A stretch of DNA of 64,000 nucleotides from Alisma plantago-aquatica (GCA_963693085.1 OY856410.1:883892335-883956334); one strand, 5' to 3'; shown: positions 11,801-23,095, counted from the first letter of the stretch. Notes: generated by a model not told the origin, from the letters alone. Translations and numbers: made by a program.

Positions 11801-12059
11801 CTCATCACTGAATACCACATCACCTTCACTAGGCATCATACCTTGGCCAAGCCATCATACTTATTCACATCCTTTATATAATACAAGTATTCCTCTTATC
11901 TCCTTTAAGCATATTCGAAACACTATAGCCCTTATTTCGCTATAAGCATAAAGCATGTGTGATTATGATTTCATTATTATTATTGTATCCATTTATTATT
12001 AATATTATGTTACTAAGTTTCCATTTCTTACTTTATTTAAACATTATCATTTCTGACAT

Positions 12060-12290
12060 GACACTTTTATAAACATCTTGTTACCTCTCACTAGGCAACA
12101 ACTATTCTCATGGCTCACAAGGCCCATTAAACATCTTGTAACCTCTCACTAGGAAACAACTAATCGCATGGCTCACAAAGCCCATTAAACATCTTGTCAC
12201 CTCTCACTAGGCAACAACTATTTACATAGCTCACAAAGCCATTAAACATCTTGTCACCTCTCAATAGGAAACAACTATTCAAATATATTG
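12060..12290. repeat. About 60-bp tandem repeats (CTCTCACTAGGCAACAAC type)
   Basis: Four degenerate copies carry AAACATCTTG, ACCTCTCACTAGGCAACAAC, CATGGCTCACA and GGCCCATT. The same block recurs at about 26640-26850 in the right LTR and in part at 31440-31540 in the related LTR family. Confidence 0.8.
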
Positions 12291-12639
12291 GATTTAAGGT
12301 GCATCAAGGTGCATCAACCTTGAAGTGCTGGATGTGATACTTTTCATACATTGATGTATCACTTCCCTTATCACTTAAGTTCATCAACTTATCTTATATT
12401 AGGGTATTTCCCATCCTAATACTTTATCAACTAACTTATCAAATTTATCATGTAGTGTATTGGTCATAAGTCACATATATGAATTGTCCAACCATCATCA
12501 ATTGATATGGACTTATCTCAGGTTGAAGCATTCTTGCTATAAAGTTGTCCATTATCAATCACTTTAGGTGTCCCACCTATCAAGGTATTAGCCACACCCT
12601 TACTTGGTATTATATTCATCACTCCTAAGAGTGTTTTTC

Positions 12640-13100
12640 CCTCACCTTTACAAAGTGTCTCAGGTTGGAGGTGTGCATATATTCATCATATTAGGTTGTA
12701 GGTGTATAGACACCGCCATATCGGGCTAGAGGTGTATGAACACCATCCATACTGGGTTGGAGGTGTTTGTATGTGTGACCCATGTCGTGCATGAGGTATT
12801 AAACCATCACCATGTTGGGCTAGAGGTGCATTCAATCACCATATCAGGTGTCTCACCATCTAGGGTTGTGTATCAGACTACCATATCATGCAATAGCACT
12901 TGCTATTCTTTACTCATATCGGGTTACCCAAATTAGGGTTTCATATCAACTTATAAGTATTCATTTAACCTTGTATCATGTATGGAGTCTATACTTGACT
13001 TCCTATTGTGCAATAATATCATGCAAGCATCTTGTGCAATCATATCGTGCAAACCATATCGTGCAAGCCATACCCATACCGGGTTAGAGCTACTTGTGTA
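12640..13100. repeat. CATATCGGG-GAGGTGT tandem block, left copy
   Basis: Repeated short modules with CATATCGGGTT, GAGGTGT and TATCGTGCAA recur at uneven spacing. Homologous blocks lie at about 27235-27660 and, better ordered, at 32085-32690. Confidence 0.7.
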
Positions 13101-13544
13101 TATACTTGAACCCGATATCACTTTTACAAAGTGATACCATCTTATTCAAGCTCTAGACCTCTGTTCTATCAGTTATAGTTCATGTTACCAGGTATAAGAA
13201 ACTACTAGAACTCATAATTGCATCAACTATTTCAGGAAAGTTTGGAATTAAAAGTAATTCATTAAGTATAGCAATTTAGGTGATGAATAATAACATGGTT
13301 GAGTTCAAGTTATATAACCCGCCTTAAGAACTACTTCAAAGCTCCACGTTCCTAAGGTTGAATATGACTTATCAAAAGTCCATGGCTCGTTCACAACTCC
13401 TTCATATACAAATATCACCATGGATAAGCAATTGGTGAAGAAGAAAAGAAAAGAAGATCAAAACCCTAAAACATGCTTCAAGCCAAGGTTGAAGATGATC
13501 ATTGTCTCACCTTAGGTTTAATACTTGAGATAATTCTTGCTCTA

Positions 13545-13770
13545 GAACCTTTGCATGATATCGCACAACCCTTGCACGATATGCCACCACTTGTGGCCGA
13601 TATCCCTCTCACTTGGGGGCCAAAAACTCTTCACTATGGCTGATATCACCCTTCTTGGCTGATATCAACCTACTTGGCCGATATGCTCTTGCTATGGGTG
13701 ATATCCAAGGACCTATGCACGATATCTTTGCACTACTGCATGATACAAGAGATCTATGCATGATACCTTA
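13545..13770. repeat. CGATATC tandem block downstream of the LTR TATA box
   Basis: About ten modules of roughly 20-26 bp are centred on GGCCGATATC, TGCACGATATC or CATGATAC. In element sense (minus) the block lies just downstream of the TATA box at 13821-13830, so in the transcribed part of the LTR. Homologous blocks occur at about 28140-28350 and 33125-33345. Confidence 0.75.
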
Positions 13771-13820
13771 GGGTAGGAGGGTGGTAAGTTTGAAAATTTC
13801 ACTAAGGGGTGAAACTAGGG

Positions 13821-13830
13821 GTATATATAC
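13821..13830 (-). promoter_or_regulatory. TATA box of the giant LTR
   Basis: GTATATATAC, preceded on the minus strand by AACAA, is conserved at 33401-33410 in the related LTR family. The two families therefore kept it while the neighbouring sequence drifted. Confidence 0.5.
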
Positions 13831-14741
13831 TTGTTGATCATGAAGGAAGGTAAAAATGAGGTGTCATCAAGTTGAGCTAGTAGGTGTCATGTGTCCATGC
13901 ATGGTTGAGACGTGTACATGAATGCATAAACATTTATCTTGACATACAAAATGGTTGAGGATCATTTAGGGATAAGGATTCGTCCATTAGATATCCTTTT
14001 GAATAAGATATATCAATTAATTCATCACTTTATTCACAACTCGTCACAACTTTACTAAGGAAGTTGTAACCCAACACAAATCACCTCCTTGAGGTGCTTT
14101 TCACGACATGGCCTTTTCCAAGAGTTCACAAAACGATATGGGACTCCTCCTATGGCTCCTTGGCCGATAGGCACTCATGTATAAGCTTTTCAACTTGATA
14201 CAACTCAAGTTAAGGTTTCATATTCAACCCTTTTCTTGGTCATTTCATCACCAAGAGTACCATCACTCATAATTGATTCAAACATGGTGTCTCATTCATT
14301 ATCTCTCCTCTAAATGATACATAGAGGAAGTAGGGACACTCTAGAGGTGGTAATTTGCATATCAACCCTACATTTTGGGTAAATTACAATTTGTACCAAA
14401 ATTGGTGCACAAGGTACTAGCATTATTCAAACATGTTCAAACTTGGAATTTTGGCTTTCCACAAGCCACCACTTAGCATAATTCTCTCTATTATGATGCT
14501 AAAACACTTAAGGCATGTTCAACATGTGACATTTTCCAATATATCCCCTCATCTTGGGTAAATTACACTTTGGTCCAAAACAAAGGAACATTGCTCAAAC
14601 AACATTCAATCAGGACCAAACTTGGAACATAAGTGTGTCACATGATAACAAAACACTTTATAGGATTTTATTAAAGTTCTAAGAAACTTACTTAGCCAAA
14701 ACAAATAGGGTTACCTCATAACCCAGGTCAGGGTCATTACA

Positions 14742-17329
14742 AGTTATAAATCCCTAACAAGGATTTTGTCCCCGAAATTCCAGGTAAAGGGAGACAAATA
14801 TTATTCATTCATTATATCATCAAGTCTCCAGATAACATCTTAATTTCATGGAGATGCCATAGAACTTTGATCAGCATAACGTTCTTCCACACAGGGTTAT
14901 CATTTGAATTTGTCATATATATATTCAACTGCCTTTTCATTATTGACTTGCAGTATATATACTGTGTCAGGTAACACCTTCTATATCAAAGAAGTGTTAT
15001 TCATACTTTGAATAATTCAAGTGTCAAACCCCACTTAGTTTTTAACATTTCTTTTTCATGGAGAGATCATGGTTACGTTTTGTCACCTACTTGGGACTAC
15101 AGGTCTTATCATACATTTTTAGCTTGATAAGCTTTTCCCAAAACAATTTTTATAATTGTTCCTTCAACTCATACATCTTTGCTGATGTCATGTTTATGCG
15201 GGGCATAAACCCCTAACATATGGTATCCATACTACAATATGTAACTAGACAAATTTCAAAGTTGGCCCTTCTAGGTAACCAAACATTACTTCTTATGAGG
15301 AGTCATGTTCCCATTTTCTCATATCATTGAAAGTTCTTGGATACTAGGATTCTTTACCTTGGTATCCATTATTTGTGCCAAAAACACATCACATCGTCAT
15401 CCTCTATTGTTATTTACCAAGACCAAATGTATTACTTATCACATATGCTTGTCTTGGAATTAAAATCCAAGACTAGCTGATACTTTTCTAAGTATCCATC
15501 CATAGAACACTTATAACTCATGCACATCTAGTGTCATTAGACTTACTTGATTGTCATGTTTCGGAAGAGAAAGAGCACAAGGAAACATAGTCCTTTTTAT
15601 CACCCCACCATTATTCAGGGTTGTTTATTAAAGAAAAGAGATTATCACCTTCTTCGAGTATTACATGAACTTTCAATTATTCATGTGTCATTCAATCTTT
15701 TTTCCTCTTAGGTTCCTTGCCATCAACATAGGAATTATAGAGATGATTACATGTCACCACCTCTCGGTATTATCATCATCATGATTACTAGATCTGGGTA
15801 TTCAAACCCTCAGTCCATCACTGAACATTGTTACCTCTCATCAGGTAACTGTTACCTCTAGGTCCTCAGACCAAGGTATACATTATACTAAACATCTTCT
15901 TTTGTTTATAAATTGATATATAATTAATTTAGATTCCTCCGTATATCAATTAGGATGTGGTAGAAATATCCATGCCACATCTTCTACCTCATTAAGCTCT
16001 TTAGATTGTCTCAAAATGACTACTTGATCAGAGTAATCAGAAAGATAACAATCTAAGAGTTCCATACTTACCTTTCCTTCAATAGATGAATACCTGGCCA
16101 GGGTATTCAAGGACTGAAATTAGGTAGTATGCATTTCTTTTATATTATGGTTCATCTCTTTAAATTTTTACTACTTAGTATCTCAAATTTTCTATGGATG
16201 TTTCTATTACATCTCTTCTTTTCATCATGGAGAGAAATTTCAAAACATATAAGAGAATATTATCTAAATATAGGTTCTCATCCTTCTTATCTCTTCTGCA
16301 TGTCCTCCTAGGACCAATTAAAGGAAGCTCAATAACAACTACCTTCTTATAATTATCAGATAAAATCTAGAGAAGACGTATCAGAATGAGATAGCTCTAT
16401 CTTACTGTCACCCCTCACAGTCATCCACCACTTCAGGTTGACTCAAACATAGAGTCTAGCTGTTTCATGTTATTTCTTTTGCCTTTTTACACTATTAGGT
16501 TGTAACTTTTGTAAGCCCTGCCGAGTCTGCCTCGGTTGTTGGGTCATTTACTCCCTTCTTTTTGAAGTAAAGGGTTTAGTATGCTTAACATATCCATGTC
16601 TTATCCTCATACCATAGTCTTATCGGTCTCATTACTGATGTAGAAGCTAAGTCAGGAGTTCTTATAGGTGGAAAGTTAGGACTTTTTCCCTCACATAATG
16701 ACTATTGCCCTGGTGCACTAGGCATTTATTGCATTGGTGTCACCAAAAACTTTGGCTTTTTAGAACAACTAGGCAAATGTCTCTAGAATTGTAGAGACCT
16801 TTCCTTAATTCTCAGCTTAGTACCCCTCCTTGGGCACTGCCATTACAGATGTACTATCTGTCTATACTTATGGAAGAGTCTACTTTCTTGCCATATGTCA
16901 TTCCTTACCAAATTTTCCATTGTTCCAACATGACTATGTCATTCAAGAACCTTTTCAAAACCCAAAGTTTCTATATTGAGGACTGGTAACCTCGTTTGTA
17001 ATGCTAATATCCAGTCTATTATATGCATCATTGTTGTCCTAACTTGCCTCTCAAGAGCATAAAAAGCAGGATTCTCTATCCTAATAGGGTCAAGATGGGA
17101 ATTCTTAGGCACTCATTCTTCTCTTGTCTAATCCCTTGCACCCTCTCCTGGTGCAACAACATTGTTCTCAGCAATGTGTTCCTCATGTTCCCCAGTTATT
17201 TATAAACTTTACCCTTTCTTCTACATAAGCGGAAGTCACTGTAGGGTATACTGGAGGATAGTAACACAGACTCAACACCTTAGTCCTATCTCTCTGTAGA
17301 CTCAATGAACCTAGCTCTGATACCAAGCT
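14742..17329 (-). pseudogene. Decayed, shortened gypsy interior of the giant-LTR element
   Basis: The interior is 2588 bp, far too short for gag plus pol of an autonomous gypsy element. Next to the left LTR, the minus strand reads GAATTTCGGGGACAAAATCC, a form usual at the 3' end of chromovirus-like elements, before a degraded polypurine tract. A short trace KVLW further in (about 14860) fits the pol C-terminus. I could not place reverse transcriptase or a zinc knuckle. No open frame of useful length exists on the minus strand. It is either a deletion derivative or a non-autonomous element that used proteins from relatives. Confidence 0.55.
17314..17325 (-). other. Primer-binding site of the giant-LTR element (initiator tRNA-Met type)
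   Basis: The minus strand reads TTGTTACA (LTR end), AGCT, then TGGTATCAGAGC, the complement of the plant initiator tRNA-Met 3' end. This fixes the element on the minus strand and the right LTR as its 5' LTR. Confidence 0.85.
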
Positions 17330-17936
17330 TGTAACAATAGTTGTCAAACTGACAAACAAATCGTAACTAATTAAGCAGAATAAACATAAACAACAGATTA
17401 ACAAAAATCACTAAAATTTAAAACCATTTTTTGCAAGGAGATCCTTGTCCAGAAAACTTTTACTGAAAGATCCAAAACTCGTACATATCATGATTTACAT
17501 TGTACAACATTGTTTCATCTTATCTCGAGGACAACATGTAACAGTTTCTCTATCAAAACACATACTGGAGCAACATAAAAACTCGAGGCATTCAAGACAA
17601 AATCTCATATTATTCATGAAACCAGTATGAACCAACTCCAAGGACCTGAGAGTACAAAGACGACACATAGGACTCCTATATACAAGACACAACAGACAGT
17701 AAACTCAACCTGAGTTGTCACTGTTGTCCCTGTTGCTATTGTTCTTTCTCTATAGTACGATATCAATCCCCCTTGTGCATGTCCACCTAAAAAAATGTGG
17801 ATCCCATGGGGTGAGAAAATTGTCCCAGTAAGAGATATAACTCTCCGCCAACAATGTTATTATCATAGGTAAATAGTATTAAACTGAGCAGATGATAAGT
17901 GATTTAGAACATTCTCATCTTTTAAAGCATTGCAAC

Positions 17937-18227
17937 TGTAACATCCCAGGATTTGAGGCCTCGGATAAAACACTCTTAAAAGGAATGATTGGACTACCCA
18001 TATCACCAAGGTCCACCTCCTTTGCCGGGAGCCCATCACTAAAGAACTCCATAGTTAAGCGTGCTCAACTTGGAGTAGTACTAGGATGGGTGACCAGTCG
18101 GGAAGTTGATCCTGGCTTGCGTGTCAGTGTGGACAAAGTGCGAAGTTAAGGCTAGTGGTGGTTTGTGGGGCCAGTCGTCATTCCTAAAACTCTACTAGAG
18201 CCTAGGGCAGTGGGCCCATGTCTTACA
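17937..18227 (+). repeat. TRIM LTR 1 (type A, outer left)
   Basis: Starts TGTAACATCCCAGGATTTG and ends CCCATGTCTTACA, followed by the primer site at 18230. It carries private changes against LTR 4, for example GTCCACC for GTGCACC and GTGCGAAG for GTGCGCAG. Confidence 0.92.
18025..18120 (+). pseudogene. 5S rRNA-like segment in TRIM LTR 1
   Basis: CCCATCA, GAACTCC and TAGTTAAGCGTGCT, then GAGTAGTACTAGGATGGGTG, track the second half of plant 5S rRNA. The A box (AGTTAAGCGTGCT, 18053-18065) and C box (AGGATGGGTGACC, 18083-18095) of the RNA polymerase III internal promoter are intact. The first part of the 5S sequence is divergent. Equivalent A boxes lie at 19559 and 21065 (type A) and at 18598 and 20104 (type B). 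It is LTR-borne and not an authentic 5S gene. Confidence 0.85.
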
Positions 18228-18483
18228 AATGGTATCAGAGCCATAATCTCTCCAGTAGGTGGGGCCCACATGGGCATGTGGCATGCCAGTCTTGAGTCGT
18301 GCGGTCCAGGCAAGTTGGAAAGGGCTATCCGTAGAGACGAGATGGAGCCACCCTTGTGCTGGTAGCCGTGGACGGGAGCTGGGTGTCCATGGGCCATTGT
18401 GGGTCTGCACTGAAATGGGGTCAGATTATGAGGCCATATAGTTGAGCCTTGATGAGGACGTCAAGAGTCTAAGTGGGGGAGAT
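18228..18483 (+). other. TRIM interior 1
   Basis: 256 bp. The primer site TGGTATCAGAGCC is at 18230-18242, and the polypurine run AAGTGGGGGAGAT abuts LTR 2. It is non-coding. Interiors 2, 4, 5 and 7 (from 18773, 19734, 20279 and 21240) have the same length. Interiors 3 and 6 are 252 bp. Confidence 0.9.
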
Positions 18484-18772
18484 TGTAACATCCCAGGTTT
18501 GAGGCCTAGGATAACATGATCTTAAAAGGAATGATTGGACTACCCATATCACCAAGGTGCACCTCCTTTTTTGGGAGCCCATCACTAAGAACTCCATAGT
18601 TAAGCGTGCTCAGCTTGGAGTAGTACTGGGATGGGTGACCTGTCGGGAAGTTGATCCTGGCATGCGCGCGAGTGGACAAAAAGCGTGCAGTTAAAGCTAG
18701 TGGTGGTCTGTGGGGCAAGTCGTCATTCCTGAAACTCTACTAGAGCCTTGGGCAGTGGGCCCGGGCATTACA
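18484..18772 (+). repeat. TRIM LTR 2 (type B)
   Basis: Starts TGTAACATCCCAGGTTTGAG and ends CCCGGGCATTACA. The 5S-like A box (18598-18610) and C box (18628-18640) are kept. Its primer site follows at 18775. Confidence 0.92.
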
Positions 18773-19028
18773 AATGGTATCAGAGCCATAACCTCTCCTG
18801 TAGGTGGGGCCCACATGGGCATGTGGCATGCCAGTATTGAGCCGTGCGGTCCAGGCAAGTTGGAAAGGGCTATCCGTAGAGACGAGATGGAGCCGCCCTT
18901 GCGCTAGTAGCCGTGGACGGGAGTTGGGTGCCCATGGGCCATTGTGGGTCTCCACTGAAATGGGGTCAAATTATGAGGCCATATAGTTGAGCCTTGACGA
19001 GGACGTCAAGAGTCTAAGTGGGGGAGAT

Positions 19029-19190
19029 TGTAACATCCCAGGATTTCAGGCCTCGGATAACATGATCTTAAAAGGAATGATTGGACTACCCATATCACCA
19101 GTGCGCAGTTAAAGCTAGTGGTGGTCTGTGGGGACAGTCGTCATTCCTCAAACTCTACTAGAGCCTTGGGAAGTGGGCCCGGGCATTACA
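19029..19190 (+). repeat. TRIM LTR 3 (type C, lacking the 5S segment)
   Basis: Only 162 bp. CCATATCACCA joins directly to GTGCGCAGTT, so about 125 bp holding the whole 5S-like promoter is missing. Both LTR ends, the primer site and the polypurine tract are intact around it. Confidence 0.92.
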
Positions 19191-19442
19191 AATGGTATCA
19201 GAGCCAATTCCCCTCCAGTAGGTGGGGCCCACATGGGCATGGCATGCCAGTCTTGAGCCGTGCGGTCCAGGCATGTAGGAAAGGGCTGTCCATGGTTGAT
19301 GTAGCCACCCTTGTGCTGGTATTCCGTGATCGGGAGCTGGGTGTCCATGGGCCATTGTGGGTCTGCACTGAAATGGGGAAGAGATTACGAGGTCTTATAG
19401 TTGATCCTTGACGAGGACGTCAAGAATCTAAGTGGGGGAGAT

Positions 19443-19733
19443 TGTAACATCCCAGGATTTGAGGCCTCGGATAAAACACTCTTAAAAGGAATGATTGGAC
19501 TACCCATATCACCAAGGTGCACCTCCTTTTCCGGGAGCCCATCACTAAAGAACTCCATAGTTAAGCGTGCTCAACTTGGAGTAGTACTAGGATGGGTGAC
19601 CAGTCGGGAAGTTGATCCTGGCTTGCGCGTCAGTGTGGACAAAGTGCGCAGTTAAGGCTAGTGGTGGTTTGTGGGGCCAGTCGTCATTCCTGAAACTCTA
19701 CTAGAGCCTAGGGCAGTGGGCCCATGTCTTACA
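19443..19733 (+). repeat. TRIM LTR 4 (type A)
   Basis: Same length and termini as LTR 1, with A and C boxes intact. It appears identical to LTR 7 up to the last base. Confidence 0.92.
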
Positions 19734-19989
19734 AATGGTATCAGAGCCATAACCTCTCCAGTAGGTGGGGCCCACATGGGCATGTGGCATGCCAGTCTTG
19801 AGTCGTGCGGTCCAGGCAAGTTGGAAAGGGCTATCCGTAGAGACGAGATGGAGCCACCCTTGTGCTGGTAGCCGTGGACGGGAGCTGGGTGTCCATGGGC
19901 CATTGTGGGTCTGCACTGAAATGGGGTCAGATTATGAGGCCATATAGTTGAGCCTTGATGAGGACGTCAAGAGTCTAAGTGGGGGAGAT

Positions 19990-20278
19990 TGTAACATCCC
20001 AGGTTTGAGGCCTAGGATAACATGATCTTAAAAGGAATGATTGGACTACCCATATCACCAAGGTGCACCTCCTTTTTTGGGAGCCCATCACTAAGAACTC
20101 CATAGTTAAGCGTGCTCAGCTTGGAGTAGTACTGGGATGGGTGACCTGTCGGGAAGTTGATCCTGGCATGCGCGCGAGTGGACAAAAAGCGTGCAGTTAA
20201 AGCTAGTGGTGGTCTGTGGGGCCAGTCGTCATTCCTGAAACTCTACTAGAGCCTTGGGCAGTGGGCCCGGGCATTACA
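19990..20278 (+). repeat. TRIM LTR 5 (type B)
   Basis: Near-identical to LTR 2, exactly 1506 bp downstream. The 5S-like boxes are intact. Confidence 0.92.
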
Positions 20279-20534
20279 AATGGTATCAGAGCCATAACCT
20301 CTCCAGTAGGTGGGGCCCACATGGGCATGTGGCATGCCAGTATTGAGCTGTGCGGTCCAGGCAAGTTGGAAAGGGCTATCCGTAGAGACGAGATGGAGCC
20401 GCCCTTGCGCTAGTAGCCGTGGACGGGAGTTGGGTGCCCATGGGCCATTGTGGGTCTCCACTGAAATGGGGTCAAATTATGAGGCCATATAGTTGAGCCT
20501 TGATGAGGACGTCAAGAGTCTAAGTGGGGGAGAT

Positions 20535-20696
20535 TGTAACATCCCAGGATTTCAGGCCTCGGATAACATGATCTTAAAAGGAATGATTGGACTACCCATA
20601 TCACCAGTGCGCAGTTAAGGCTAGTGGTGGTCTGTGGGGACAGTCGTCATTCGTCAAACTCTACTAGAGCCTTGGGAAGTGGGCCCGGGCATTACA
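20535..20696 (+). repeat. TRIM LTR 6 (type C, lacking the 5S segment)
   Basis: It has the same deletion junction as LTR 3 (CCATATCACCA/GTGCGCAGTT), 1506 bp downstream. It was copied with the trimer and did not arise separately. Confidence 0.92.
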
Positions 20697-20948
20697 AATG
20701 GTATCAGAGCCAATTCCCCTCCAGTAGGTGGGGCCCACATGGGCATGGCATGCCAGTCTTGAGCTGTGCGGTCCAGGCATGTAGGAAAGGGTTGTCCATG
20801 GTTGATGTAGCCACCCTTGTGCTGGTATTCCGTGATCGGGAGCTGGGTGTCCATGGGCCATTGTGGGTCTGCACTGAAATGGGGAAGAGATTACGAGGTC
20901 TTATAGTTGATCCTTGACGAGGACGTCAAGAGTCTAAGTGGGGGAGAT

Positions 20949-21239
20949 TGTAACATCCCAGGATTTGAGGCCTCGGATAAAACACTCTTAAAAGGAATGA
21001 TTGGACTACCCATATCACCAAGGTGCACCTCCTTTTCCGGGAGCCCATCACTAAAGAACTCCATAGTTAAGCGTGCTCAACTTGGAGTAGTACTAGGATG
21101 GGTGACCAGTCGGGAAGTTGATCCTGGCTTGCGCGTCAGTGTGGACAAAGTGCGCAGTTAAGGCTAGTGGTGGTTTGTGGGGCCAGTCGTCATTCCTGAA
21201 ACTCTACTAGAGCCTAGGGCAGTGGGCCCATGTCTTACT
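20949..21239 (+). repeat. TRIM LTR 7 (type A, terminal base changed)
   Basis: Ends CCCATGTCTTACT in place of TTACA, so the canonical CA end is lost. The rest matches LTR 4. Confidence 0.9.
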
Positions 21240-21495
21240 AATGGTATCAGAGCCATAACCTCTCCAGTAGGTGGGGCCCACATGGGCATGTGGCATGCCA
21301 GTCTTGAGTCGTGCGGTCCAGGCAAGTTGGAAAGGGCTATCCGTAGAGACGAGATGGAGCCACCCTTGTGCTGGTAGCCGTGGACGGGAGCTGGGTGTCC
21401 ATGGGCCATTGTGGGTCTGCACTGAAATGGGGTCAGATTATGAGGCCATATAGTTGAGCCTTGATGAGGACGTCAAGAGTCTAAGTGCGGGAGAT

Positions 21496-21784
21496 TGTAA
21501 CATCCCAGGTTTGAGGCCTAGGATAATATGATCTTAAAAGGAATGATTGGACTACCCATATCACCAAGGTGCACCTCCTTTTCTGGGAGCCCATCACTAA
21601 GAACTCCATAGTTAAGCATGCTCAGCTTGGAGTAGTACTGGGATGGGTGATCTGTCGGGAAATTGATCCTAGCATGCGCGCGAGTGGACAAAAGGCGTGC
21701 AGTTAAAGCTAGTGGTGGTCTGTGGGGCCAGTCGTCATTCCTGAAACTCTATTAGAGCCTTGGGCAGTGGGCCCGGGCGTTACA
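21496..21784 (+). repeat. TRIM LTR 8 (type B, outer right, diverged)
   Basis: It carries private changes, including AGTTAAGCATGCT in the A box (21610-21622), GGGATGGGTGATC in the C box (21640-21652) and an end reading GGGCGTTACA. It borders the right flank ACAACTATCT. The preceding polypurine tract reads AAGTGCGGGAGAT. Confidence 0.9.
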
Positions 21785-22039
21785 ACAACTATCTATGATA
21801 GAGCAGTAATTCATCTATTCACTTTATAAGGAATATGAAGAACATGTATGTCGTTTACCCATCATACTATATCAATATTTCAAGCTTACCATGTGATACT
21901 CATTATCATGGTATGACATCCATGAATCATTCTCATTTCTATCTATTGGCCTCAGCCAATCTGCTAACCAGATATTGAATTGTACCATTCATGTGAATAT
22001 ACATCATCATAATATGTCTAGGTTTTAGCTTTGCCAATT

Positions 22040-23095
22040 CTATGCAACTATTCTAGGTATTGGACTATGTCAATCCTTTGATAACAGCCAGGTGTTGGGT
22101 TATTACCAACCCTGTGATAACAGCCAGAGATTGGGTTATTGCCAATCATGTGATTAATCGACAGGCATTGTGTTATTACTAATCCTGTGATTAACAACCA
22201 GGTATTGGACTCTACCAATCTTGTGATTAACAACCAGGCATTGGGTTATTACCAATCCTGTGACAGTCATGTATTGGGTTATTACCAATCCTGTGATTAA
22301 TAGCCAGGCATTGGGTTATTACCAATCCTGTGATTAACAACCAGGTATTGGACTCTACCAATCCTGTGAGTAACAACCAGGCATTGGGTTATTACCAATC
22401 CTATGACAGCCAAGTATTGGGTTATTACCAATCATGTGATTAACAGCTAGGTATTGGACTCTACCAATCCTGTGATTAACAGCTAGGCATTAGGTTATTA
22501 CCAATCTTGTGATAGCCAGGTATTTGGCTATTACCAATCCTATGATTAACAACCAGACATTGGGTTATTACCAATCATGTGATTAACAGCTAGGTATTGG
22601 ACTCTACCAATCCTTTGATTAACAGCCAGGTATTGGATTCTACCAATCCTGTGATTAATAGTCGGGCATTGGGTTATTATCAATCCTGTGATAGCCATGC
22701 ATTGGGTTATTACCAATCATGTGATTAATAGGTAGTCATTGGGTTATTACCAATCCTGTGATAGCTAGGTATTGGGTTATTACTAATCCTGTGAGTGTTG
22801 CATCCAGGCATCGGGTTTTCCCAATCCTGTAGTTTTATTCTAGGTATTGGTCTATGCCAATCCTGTGAGTGTTGCATCCAACCATCGAGTTTTTCCAATC
22901 CTGTAGTTTTATTCTAAGTATTGGTCTATGCCAATCCTGTGAGTGTTTCATCCAGGCATTAGGTTTTCCCAATCATGTAGTTTTATTCTAGGTATTGGTC
23001 TATGCCAATCCTATAAAATTATTCCAGGTATTGGATTATGCCAGTCCTGTGCATCTATTCCAGGCATTGGACTATGCCAATACTGTGCAAATCAT
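22040..23095. repeat. Hairpin-forming minisatellite, right copy
   Basis: The homologue of 10851-11800 in the right LTR, with a different number and order of units but the same plan: ATTGG, loop, CCAAT, then CTGTG. Loops GTTATTA, ACTCTA, GTTTT and TCTATG recur. Confidence 0.88.

Larger units (their letters stand above)
9991..14741 (-). repeat. Left (3') LTR of the giant-LTR element, uninterrupted
   Basis: On the plus strand it starts TGTAATGAC and ends GTCATTACA, which are inverted termini. It is built of tandem blocks: a hairpin minisatellite (10851-11800), a CTCTCACTAGGCAACAAC block (12060-12290), a CATATCGGG block (12640-13100) and a CGATATC block (13545-13770), then a minus-strand TATA box at 13821. 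It has no nested insertion, so it serves as the pre-insertion reference for the right LTR. No coding frame is supported. Confidence 0.85.
17937..21784 (+). mobile_element. Tandem array of Cassandra-type TRIM retrotransposons (8 LTRs, 7 interiors)
   Basis: Eight LTRs alternate with seven short interiors of 252 or 256 bp. Each interior starts with AATGGTATCAGAGCC (initiator-Met primer site) and ends with AAGTGGGGGAGAT (polypurine tract). LTRs start TGTAACATCCCAGG and end TTACA. Full-length LTRs carry a 5S rRNA-like segment with A box and C box, the hallmark of Cassandra TRIMs. The whole array is flanked by GCAAC on the left and ACAAC on the right, a 5-bp duplication with one change, so it behaves as one insertion. 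It has no coding capacity, and short frames in it are chance. Confidence 0.93.
17937..21784 (+). repeat. 1506-bp higher-order repeat of the TRIM array
   Basis: Three LTR types occur in fixed order A (291 bp), B (289 bp), C (162 bp). Type A starts at 17937, 19443 and 20949. Type B starts at 18484, 19990 and 21496. Type C starts at 19029 and 20535. Every same-type spacing is exactly 1506 bp. There are two full trimers and a third partial one (A, interior, B). Copies differ at only a few bases by eye. Confidence 0.95.

Noticed and set aside
18010..18125. Functional 5S rRNA gene
   Set aside because: Only the part around the internal promoter matches 5S, the 5' third is divergent, and it lies inside an LTR with TRIM structure.
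17892..21453. Repeated short open frames of 60-97 codons on both strands through the TRIM array
   Set aside because: They are the same non-coding LTR and interior sequence read in different frames. They overlap on opposite strands, and Cassandra TRIMs are known to be non-coding.
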